Positions 55,994 to 64,000 of a stretch of 64,000 bases of DNA are shown in pieces. The stretch spans positions 36,163 to 100,162 of the forward strand of contig JAOMTQ010000005.1 of assembly GCA_028355955.1 (NCBI GenBank). Direction: 5' to 3'. Source of the stretch: Methylophilaceae bacterium. GTDB lineage: Bacteria > Pseudomonadota > Gammaproteobacteria > Burkholderiales > Methylophilaceae. The notes beneath the pieces were generated by a model. That model had not been told where the DNA came from, did no database searches, and saw only the letters and a program-made list of their open reading frames with translations. Position 1 is the first letter of the stretch. Every line of letters begins with the position of its first letter. A program made the position numbers and the translations under genes.

Positions 55994-57055
55994 ATGCTGG
56001 TTGGCTCAAAAAATTATAGAACCATAGAGGCTTCTGAAGACCAATCTTACGTTAAAATAATAGACCAGACCTCACTACCATTCAAGTTAAAAATAGTTCA
56101 TCTGAAGGCCTTAGATGACGTTATAAAGGCAATCAAAAATATGCAGGTTCGGGGCGCCCCTTTAATTGGCGTAACTGCTGCCTATGGATTTGCGCTTTCA
56201 ATGAACTCAGATAGCTCAGATGATGCATTAAGGAAATGTAAGAAAGATTTAGTTAATGCGCGACCTACGGCTGTGAATTTGTCATGGGCCGTTAATAAAA
56301 CTTATGATGCATTAATTAAGATTCCAATTGAGGAGAGAATTGAATTAAGTTGGGAACTTGCCAATAACCTTGCAAATGAAGATGTCGACAAAAATATCTT
56401 AATAGGGTTACATGGCTATAATTTATTTAAGACTTATAATAAAAAAACGATAAATATTCTAACTCACTGTAATGCAGGATGGCTTGCAACAGTTGATCAT
56501 GGAACAGCATTAAGTCCCATATTTAAATTGTTTGATGAAGGTTTCGATGTTCATGTTTGGGTTGATGAAACGCGACCAAGAAATCAGGGGCTTAGTTTAA
56601 CCGCTTGGGAGTTAAGTCAATACAAGATAAGGCATACCGTGGTTACAGATAATGCAGGTGGACTGTTGATGAAAGAGGGGTTGGTAGACTTTGTGATAGT
56701 TGGGGCTGATAGAGTTGCATTGGATGGACAAGTTTGTAATAAAATTGGTACCTATTTGAAAGCTATTGCAGCAAAGGAAAATAAGATACCTTTTTATGTT
56801 GCAGCACCAATAAGCACTATAGATATTAATTTTTCTGGGAAGAGCCGTAACTTTGAAATTGAGTGTCGGGATTCTGATGAAATTATGACTATGAAGGGGC
56901 AGGACAAATCAGGAAGCATTGTTGAGGTAAGATTAGGCAATTCACCAGCATATAATCCAGCATTTGATGTTACCCCACCTGAATATGTTTCAAAGTTTAT
57001 ATGTGAAAAGGGTGTTTTTGATGCAGATAAAATTAGAGATATTGTTGATCTATGA
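55994..57055 (+). CDS. mtnA: S-methyl-5-thioribose-1-phosphate isomerase
   Basis: A 353-residue aldose-ketose isomerase of the eIF2B-alpha-related family. Signature segments: VRGAPLIGVTAAYGFAL, RPTAVNLSWAVN, LTHCNAGWLATVDHGTAL with the catalytic Cys, VDETRPRNQGLSLTAWEL, and VGADRVALDGQVCNKIGTY with the catalytic Asp. It isomerises methylthioribose-1-phosphate and, in many bacteria, 5-deoxyribose-1-phosphate. Preceded by AAGGAG. Overlaps the aldolase gene by four bases. Confidence 0.95.
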   Translation: MLVGSKNYRTIEASEDQSYVKIIDQTSLPFKLKIVHLKALDDVIKAIKNMQVRGAPLIGVTAAYGFALSMNSDSSDDALRKCKKDLVNARPTAVNLSWAVNKTYDALIKIPIEERIELSWELANNLANEDVDKNILIGLHGYNLFKTYNKKTINILTHCNAGWLATVDHGTALSPIFKLFDEGFDVHVWVDETRPRNQGLSLTAWELSQYKIRHTVVTDNAGGLLMKEGLVDFVIVGADRVALDGQVCNKIGTYLKAIAAKENKIPFYVAAPISTIDINFSGKSRNFEIECRDSDEIMTMKGQDKSGSIVEVRLGNSPAYNPAFDVTPPEYVSKFICEKGVFDADKIRDIVDL

Positions 57056-57699
57056 TAAATGCAAGAGAAAATCTTCTTAATATTACGAATAAACTTCTAA
57101 CAGCAGGTTTAAATCATGGAGCTACAGGGAATTGTAGCTGTCGAGATAGTGGGGGCTTCTTAATCACTCCAACGGGGGTTGATAGCTCAAAACTAACTAC
57201 CGATATGATGGTGAGAATGAATCTTTCAGATAATCTCTCTCAACCTGAAAGTAAATATCAGCCCTCTAGTGAATGGCAATTTCATCAGGCAATTTTAGAA
57301 AAATATCCAGAAATTAATGCAGTCGTTCATACACACTCTGTTTTTGCAAGTTCACTAAGTGTCCTAGGCCAAGAAATACCTGCATTTCACTATATGATTG
57401 CAGTAGCAGGGGGAAATTCAGTTCGTTGTGCACCCTATGCAATGTTTGGAACAAAAGAGTTGTCAGATAATATTCTGGAAGCTATTAAAGATAGAAAAGC
57501 ATGTTTATTATCAAATCATGGCCTTGTTGCTATCGGTAAAGATTTAAATGAAGCATTTAATATTGCAGAAGAAGTTGAACATTTATGTAGGTTGTTTATT
57601 GAAGCAAAAAAGATTGGAGACCCTCTTTTACTGAGTGATAAACAGATGACGGAAGTATTAAATAGATTTAATTCATATAGCCGCTGGGTAAAAGATTAA
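57052..57699 (+). CDS. Class II aldolase family protein, MtnA-linked
   Basis: A 215-residue zinc aldolase/epimerase of the AraD/FucA type. ATGNCSCRDSGGFLITPTGV binds the substrate phosphate, PSSEWQFHQAI carries the acid/base Glu, VHTHSVFASSL the first zinc His pair, and LLSNHGLVAIG the third His. The ATGA overlap with mtnA implies that it takes the MtnA product. In the DHAP shunt such an aldolase splits 5-(methylthio)ribulose-1-P or 5-deoxyribulose-1-P to DHAP plus an aldehyde. MtnB dehydratase belongs to the same fold and cannot be fully excluded, but the sequence by eye is closer to aldolases. Confidence 0.85.
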   Translation: MINARENLLNITNKLLTAGLNHGATGNCSCRDSGGFLITPTGVDSSKLTTDMMVRMNLSDNLSQPESKYQPSSEWQFHQAILEKYPEINAVVHTHSVFASSLSVLGQEIPAFHYMIAVAGGNSVRCAPYAMFGTKELSDNILEAIKDRKACLLSNHGLVAIGKDLNEAFNIAEEVEHLCRLFIEAKKIGDPLLLSDKQMTEVLNRFNSYSRWVKD

Positions 57700-57769
57700 A
57701 GATTTCATTGTTAGGTTACCATCTTTAAAGTAAAATGATTATCCGTCAGTAACTCTTTTAAAATCTTAA

Positions 57770-59401
<1,632 letters not shown>

Positions 59402-60229
59402 GTGAAACTAATAAACTTTGAAGTAGGTATTGACCAACCCCTATTTTTAATTGCAGGCCCTTGTGTTATTGAGTCTGAAGATATGACCTTGCGTGTCGCC
59501 GATGAACTCAAAAATGTTTGTATGAAGCTTGATGTTCCCTTCATTTTTAAATCATCGTTTGATAAAGCAAACAGGAGCTCAAATAGTACATTTCGTGGTT
59601 TCGGTATGGAGCAGGGATTAAGAATACTGGAGAAAGTAAAAGCCCAATTTGATCTTCCAGTTTTAACTGATATTCATACAACAGATCAAGTTAAACCCGT
59701 TTCTGAGGTTGTTGATGTTCTTCAAACACCAGCCTTTTTATGTCGGCAAACAGATTTTATTACTGCCGTTGCTAAATCTGGGAGACCAGTAAATATAAAA
59801 AAAGGGCAATTTTTAGCCCCACATGATATGGCCCAAGTTGTAATCAAAGCTAAAGAGGCAAATGGAAACAAGGATAATATTATGGTTTGTGAGAGAGGAG
59901 TTTCTTTTGGTTACAACACATTAGTCTCTGATATGAGAAGCCTATCAATTATGCGTGAAACCAATTGCCCAGTCGTTTTTGATGCCACGCACTCAGTTCA
60001 ACAGCCAGGTGGCAAAGGCGATAGAAGTGGAGGGCAGAGTAAATATGTCCCTTTACTAGCCAGAGCAGCTGTGGCTTCTGGTATATCAGGTGTCTTTATG
60101 GAAACACATCCAAATCCAAAAGAAGCTTTATCAGACGGACCTAACGCAGTGCCCTTAGATGATATGAGCGAACTGTTGAGAACGTTAAAAGATATTGATG
60201 GGTTAGTTAAAACAAGGAGCTTAATCTAA
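59402..60229 (+). CDS. kdsA: 3-deoxy-8-phosphooctulonate synthase
   Basis: A 275-residue enzyme that makes Kdo-8-phosphate for lipopolysaccharide. Conserved [48 protein letters not shown] and [12 protein letters not shown] are all present. An Asn in the NIKKGQ region and [10 protein letters not shown] fit the metal-independent or metal-dependent class; which one was not resolved. Starts with GTG immediately after the pyrG stop. Confidence 0.97.
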   Translation: MKLINFEVGIDQPLFLIAGPCVIESEDMTLRVADELKNVCMKLDVPFIFKSSFDKANRSSNSTFRGFGMEQGLRILEKVKAQFDLPVLTDIHTTDQVKPVSEVVDVLQTPAFLCRQTDFITAVAKSGRPVNIKKGQFLAPHDMAQVVIKAKEANGNKDNIMVCERGVSFGYNTLVSDMRSLSIMRETNCPVVFDATHSVQQPGGKGDRSGGQSKYVPLLARAAVASGISGVFMETHPNPKEALSDGPNAVPLDDMSELLRTLKDIDGLVKTRSLI

Positions 60230-60234
60230 CAGAA

Positions 60235-61521
60235 ATGCCAAAAATAAAAAAAATTCAATCAAGGATGATAATAGATTCAAGAGGAAACCCAACTGTTGAG
60301 GCTGATGTTTTTTTAGAAGGAGATTTCATGGGGAGAGCTTCTGTGCCATCAGGTGCCTCTACAGGAAGTAAAGAAGCTATTGAACTTCGTGATCATGATA
60401 ATGAGCGCTTTCTAGGAAAGGGGGTCAAGAAGGCAGTTGGTAATATAAATGGTGAGCTAGCTTCAAAAATTATTGGAATGGATGCCTTTGACCAGGAAAA
60501 AATTGATCAATTAATGATTGATACTGATGGTACGTCTAATAAAAAAAATCTCGGTGCAAACTCTATTTTGGCTGTTTCAATGGCAACAGCAAGAGCAGTA
60601 GCGAATTTTAAAAAAATTGAATTATTCCAATATTTGAGCTCAGGTAAGGAAATGTCATTGCCGACTCCAATGATGAATATTATAAACGGAGGGGCTCATG
60701 CAGATAATAACTTAGATATTCAAGAATTCATGATAATCCCAGCTGGAAGACCAAGCATGAGTGAGGCAATACGATGCGGAAGCGAAGTCTTCCAGGTGCT
60801 TCAAAAAACATTGAGTGAAAAAAAATTATCTACGACTGTTGGTGATGAGGGTGGGTTTGCACCAAGTTTAGAGTCAAATGAATCTGCTTTAAAGCTGATC
60901 ATGGAGTCTATAGAAAAAGCAGGTTATGAGCCTGGAAAAGATGTTTTTTTAGGTCTTGACTGTGCGAGTTCTGAATATTATCAAGATGGTAAATATGTAT
61001 TAAAGTCTGAAAATATGTCACTTGATTCAAAACAAATGACAGATTATCTATCTTCATTGTGTGATAAGTATCCCATAATTAGTATTGAAGATGGCATGGA
61101 TGAAAATGATTGGGATGGCTGGGAAGTTTTAACAAATCGTTTAGGGCATGATATTCAATTAGTTGGTGATGATTTATTTGTTACAAACTCTAAGATACTT
61201 GAACAAGGAATAAAAAAAAATATAGCAAACTCAATTCTAATTAAAGTAAATCAAATTGGAACGCTTACCGAAACATTTGAGGCAATTAAATTGGCTAAGA
61301 AAGCCAATTATAGTTCAGTTATTTCACATCGCTCAGGTGAGACAGAGGATACAATCATTGCTGATATTGCTGTAGCAAAAAATGCAATGCAAATTAAAAC
61401 TGGCTCAATGTCTAGGTCTGAAAGAACAGCTAAATATAATCAATTATTAAGAATTGAAGAAATGATGGGGTCTAAAATAAACTATGCTGGCCTTAAAGCT
61501 TTTTCAGCCATAGGGATGTAA
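60235..61521 (+). CDS. eno: Enolase
   Basis: A 428-residue glycolytic enzyme. [82 protein letters not shown] and [10 protein letters not shown] with catalytic and magnesium-binding residues are intact. Confidence 0.98.
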   Translation: MPKIKKIQSRMIIDSRGNPTVEADVFLEGDFMGRASVPSGASTGSKEAIELRDHDNERFLGKGVKKAVGNINGELASKIIGMDAFDQEKIDQLMIDTDGTSNKKNLGANSILAVSMATARAVANFKKIELFQYLSSGKEMSLPTPMMNIINGGAHADNNLDIQEFMIIPAGRPSMSEAIRCGSEVFQVLQKTLSEKKLSTTVGDEGGFAPSLESNESALKLIMESIEKAGYEPGKDVFLGLDCASSEYYQDGKYVLKSENMSLDSKQMTDYLSSLCDKYPIISIEDGMDENDWDGWEVLTNRLGHDIQLVGDDLFVTNSKILEQGIKKNIANSILIKVNQIGTLTETFEAIKLAKKANYSSVISHRSGETEDTIIADIAVAKNAMQIKTGSMSRSERTAKYNQLLRIEEMMGSKINYAGLKAFSAIGM

Positions 61522-61522
61522 A

Positions 61523-61795
61523 ATGAAAATATTATCGATCATCCTTTTTTCTTTGTTAATACTCATTCAATATCCACTTTGGATTGGAAAGGGGAGTTGG
61601 TATGACGTTTTTAAACTTAAGCAAGAGTTCAATCAGCAATATAAAATAAACTTAGATCTTTCAAAAGAAAATTTTGCTCTAAGGGCGGAGGTATCAGATT
61701 TAACAAACGGAACTGATGCCATTGAAGAAAGGGCGAGGCACGAATTAGGGATGGTTAAAAGTGATGAATTCTTTTTTCAGGTACCAAACAAATAG
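61523..61795 (+). CDS. ftsB: Cell division protein FtsB (septum formation initiator)
   Basis: A 90-residue bitopic protein: one N-terminal membrane helix (about 4-20), a coiled coil (about 30-60, QEFNQQYKINLDLSKENFAL), and the conserved end AIEERARHELGMVKSDEFFFQV. It joins FtsL and FtsQ in the divisome. One base after eno and one base from the convergent ygfZ stop. Confidence 0.95.
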   Translation: MKILSIILFSLLILIQYPLWIGKGSWYDVFKLKQEFNQQYKINLDLSKENFALRAEVSDLTNGTDAIEERARHELGMVKSDEFFFQVPNK

Positions 61796-61796
61796 T

Positions 61797-62690
61797 TTAA
61801 TTCTGCATTTCTAAAGAGAGAATTTCATTTCCATTAAGGGTAGGTCGAGCATCAAGTTTTTCTATTCTTAATTCAACTAAGACTTTGAAAATATCATTTT
61901 TTTGTTTGTAATAATTTACTAAACTACCAATTTTTTCTTCACCCACCTTTATATCAGAACCTAATTCTAGGTTATTATCTGCAGTAACAGACCCTAAATA
62001 CATTCTTCTTTTCGGTTTACCTAAATAATGAGTCCTAGCTACAACCTCTTGACCAGTGTAACAACCTTTTTTGAAATTAACTGCACCAATTAAATCTAGA
62101 TTAACTGATTGCGGTATATATAAATCTTGCGTTTCATTAAAAATATTCGGAATAATATTGTCAATATGAACCTCATTCCAGTTACAAGGATTAATTTCAG
62201 TTGAATAAATCTCATCATGTAGTTTTGATATTTCTTTTTTATTTCCAAAAATAAAAAAATAACTCTTAGGACTATCCAGCATTGTTACAGATACAGACTT
62301 GTTATGATTCACTGTTGATTGCATTTTACTTTGAGGTATTGAGCTTAAATTGTCAGTTAATTTTTTAACATCACTTTCATCAGCTAAAAAATAATCTACA
62401 TCTTCAGGTGCGCATATTATCTCTACCTTAGCGCGAAGCACATACATAGTAAGTCTTTTACTTATTGTTTCACTAATACATGGAGGGCAAAAAAGAAAAT
62501 AATTGTTATCAATTTTTGTTATGAAAAAAAATGCAAGCAGTCTACCTTTTGGAGAGCAGTATCCCGCATATATAGATTTTTCTTCTCCAGACAAAAGGGT
62601 AATATCATTTGTTATTTGTCCCTGGATAAATGTTTCAGCATCTACACCAGATATTTTAATAACGTCTAATTGGTCTTTGATATTATGCAA
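61797..62690 (-). CDS. ygfZ: YgfZ/GcvT-domain folate-binding protein
   Basis: A 297-residue tetrahydrofolate-binding protein that assists Fe-S enzymes such as MiaB. The KGCYTGQEVVAR motif with the key Cys is intact (about residues 207-218). N-terminal ISGVDAETFIQGQITNDI and RLLAFFFI are typical. It overlaps the mxaL-like gene by 8 bases, so the two are translated from one message. Confidence 0.93.
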   Translation of the reverse strand: MHNIKDQLDVIKISGVDAETFIQGQITNDITLLSGEEKSIYAGYCSPKGRLLAFFFITKIDNNYFLFCPPCISETISKRLTMYVLRAKVEIICAPEDVDYFLADESDVKKLTDNLSSIPQSKMQSTVNHNKSVSVTMLDSPKSYFFIFGNKKEISKLHDEIYSTEINPCNWNEVHIDNIIPNIFNETQDLYIPQSVNLDLIGAVNFKKGCYTGQEVVARTHYLGKPKRRMYLGSVTADNNLELGSDIKVGEEKIGSLVNYYKQKNDIFKVLVELRIEKLDARPTLNGNEILSLEMQN

Positions 62691-63654
62691 TTGTTTTTTT
62701 CTTTTTCTTTAAAAAAGAAATTGTTGGTAGTAGTTTATTGAATCGTAAAAGAAAAAAAACTAAGCTCAATGTAACAAATAGATTTCTTAATGGTAATTCT
62801 GAATTGTCTCGCCATGAAGGTGGAATCGTATTCATTTTTGAAACAACACTATTTACACTATCACCCTTTATATATTGACCTTTAATCATGGAGGTAATTT
62901 CTATTAAATACTTTTCGTTTAATTTTGATATATATCGATCACTCTCACTAAAAGCAATAGAATCATTTCTAGCGCCAATATTAGATTCTGAAATTTGAGC
63001 AATACCTGGCTGCAATGCAAAACTATCAATCGACCAGAAACCTATTAATTGATTTTCACTGTCATATTTAGGTATTGCTGACCCTTCTTCAGAACCTATA
63101 CCAACCATCAACCAATCAGTTTCTCCTTGAAATTGGCTCAAATCCCTTGTATTAAAAGTATGAAGTCTTGGTGCCTCCTCGCCATCTGTTAAGAATACGA
63201 CTCGAGCAGATTGGGGAAAGCTGCGAATTAGTCTGGCTAAATTACTTAAACCTTCTCTTATTCGACTATTACCTGACCATACAGATCGCCAGTCAAGGTG
63301 CTGAATGGTCGAATTAATCGCACTATAATTATCACAGATATTTATTGGGGTATAGGTTGCTGCGACACTAACTCCTGCGAACATACCAATACTAACGTTT
63401 GTTTTGCAAGGGAGTTGGTCCATTATGCCTTGTAATAATTTTTTTGAGTAATCTAGGCGAGATACTTTCTGACCCTCAATTGACATATCTTTTGTGAGCA
63501 TGCTCTGAGATATATCAACAACAAATATGTAATTGTGAATATCTCGTTCTATGCTTACTTTGGGATTGATTAGTCCTAAAATGAGGAAAACAATCGACAA
63601 ACATAAAAAACTGATATTTTTATCACCAATAATTTTATATAAAAGTTGCTTCAT
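62683..63654 (-). CDS. mxaL: MxaL-like von Willebrand factor A protein, methanol dehydrogenase accessory
   Basis: A 323-residue membrane-anchored protein: N-terminal helix (about 15-30), VWA domain at about 40-270 with the metal-ion-dependent adhesion site DISQSM and TDGEEAP, then a C-terminal helix and a basic tail (KKKKKT). LPCKTNVSIGMFAG, CDNYSAINSTIQHLDWRS and the pairing with the upstream MxaK-type gene fit MxaL rather than a general BatA protein. Mxa A, K and L proteins are known to be needed for calcium insertion into MxaF-type methanol dehydrogenase. Confidence 0.75.
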   Translation of the reverse strand: MKQLLYKIIGDKNISFLCLSIVFLILGLINPKVSIERDIHNYIFVVDISQSMLTKDMSIEGQKVSRLDYSKKLLQGIMDQLPCKTNVSIGMFAGVSVAATYTPINICDNYSAINSTIQHLDWRSVWSGNSRIREGLSNLARLIRSFPQSARVVFLTDGEEAPRLHTFNTRDLSQFQGETDWLMVGIGSEEGSAIPKYDSENQLIGFWSIDSFALQPGIAQISESNIGARNDSIAFSESDRYISKLNEKYLIEITSMIKGQYIKGDSVNSVVSKMNTIPPSWRDNSELPLRNLFVTLSLVFFLLRFNKLLPTISFLKKKKKTIA

Positions 63655-63660
63655 AGAGAT

Positions 63661-63999
63661 TTACGGTAAACCAACCGGTATATTACCCATGATCAGCCCT
63701 GGGGAATCTGAGTCACCAATACCTGGTGTAGGGTCCTTGGGGAGCATCGTTAGAACACGGTCTAAATTATGCTTCACATCCCAGTGATTGTTATTAAATG
63801 AAAGCGATTGCTCATATGCTTTTTTTGCTTGTCGCATTAAATATTCAGCCTCATCTCTCACCGTTGAGCTATTACTTGTGCCATTTATAAAAAGACCCCT
63901 TTTAAAGTAAATATTACCGATATTATAATAAACAGCTGATTTTTGATCATCCGTTCCTTCTTTAGATAAATTATTAAAAAGTATTGTGGCTTCTTTAAA
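63661..63999 (-). CDS. mxaK: MxaK-like protein, 3' part only
   Basis: The frame is open from the window end to the stop at 63661, giving 112 C-terminal residues, so the gene continues beyond the window. The visible part is helical and TPR-like (SAVYYNIGNIYFKRGLF, DEAEYLMRQAKKAYEQSL, HWDVKHNLDRVLTMLP), ending in a Pro/Gly-rich LIMGNIPVGLP, as in MxaK proteins. The GTG at 63861 is internal. It lies six bases before the mxaL-like gene. A general BatB/BatC-type TPR protein is the alternative. Confidence 0.7.
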   Translation of the reverse strand, partial: FKEATILFNNLSKEGTDDQKSAVYYNIGNIYFKRGLFINGTSNSSTVRDEAEYLMRQAKKAYEQSLSFNNNHWDVKHNLDRVLTMLPKDPTPGIGDSDSPGLIMGNIPVGLP

Positions 64000-64000
64000 A

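Overview
The window is an AT-rich, very compact bacterial chromosome segment. Gene content and order point to a small-genome betaproteobacterial methylotroph of the Methylophilales, most like the OM43 / 'Candidatus Methylopumilus' type. This is an inference from family knowledge, since no search was run. Grounds: beta/gamma-type gene orders (thrS-infC-rpmI-rplT-pheS-pheT-ihfA-merR, pyrG-kdsA-eno-ftsB, nuoA-N followed by a DUF2818 gene, surE-nlpD, wrbA-DUF2069) together with methylotrophy markers (two pqqA genes, a quinoprotein-associated SoxYZ-like carrier, mxaK/mxaL-type methanol dehydrogenase accessory genes). Genes abut or overlap by 1-26 bases, and several starts are TTG, GTG, ATA or CTG/ATT.

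Layout. 1-4642: a peptide ABC transporter (binding protein cut by the window edge, two permeases, no ATPase seen) with a leaderless YkuD-domain enzyme inside it and nagZ behind it; together they look like a murein-recycling operon. 4729-10902: a Bax-inhibitor-type membrane protein, tadA, a nitroreductase-thioredoxin pair, then the minus-strand run purB-wrbA-DUF2069-surE-nlpD. 11068-16826: acnB, a family-5-type uracil-DNA glycosylase, a tiny tautomerase, uvrC and pgsA. 16850-19590: tRNA-Gly, tRNA-Cys, two unrelated outer-membrane beta-barrel genes, and an imperfect duplication of about 260 bp whose first copy ends in a 5' half of tRNA-Leu(UAA) and whose second copy ends in the intact tRNA. 19447-23328: a small membrane protein, a COG4255-like gene, recJ, tpiA, secG. 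23346-38709: tRNA-Leu(GAG), all fourteen subunits of NADH:quinone oxidoreductase (nuoA-N), a DUF2818 gene and an epimerase-like gene. 38766-46299: tRNA-Val, the thrS-to-merR translation operon, and tRNA-Pro.

46376-50483 is the most unusual part. It holds a TauE-like permease, the SoxYZ-like quinoprotein-associated carrier, a Sel1-repeat protein, a very acidic lipoprotein with a duplicated FHPTD motif, and two tandem pqqA genes behind a long palindrome and without pqqB-E nearby. 50493-57699: a phosphomannomutase-type enzyme and iscX (minus strand), then glyA, nrdR, ribD, tatD, mtnA and a class II aldolase (a probable 5'-deoxyadenosine/methylthioadenosine salvage pair). 57770-61795: pyrG-kdsA-eno-ftsB. 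The window ends on the minus strand with ygfZ, mxaL-like and the 3' part of mxaK-like.

How it fits together: PQQ made from PqqA would serve a periplasmic methanol dehydrogenase (not in the window) that needs the Mxa accessory proteins. Formaldehyde-level carbon enters folate metabolism through enzymes such as GlyA. Electrons reach the quinone pool partly through the Nuo complex. Radical SAM chemistry (PqqE among others) releases 5'-deoxyadenosine, which the MtnA/aldolase pair could clear. No CRISPR array, insertion sequence, integrase, rRNA or prophage gene was recognised.
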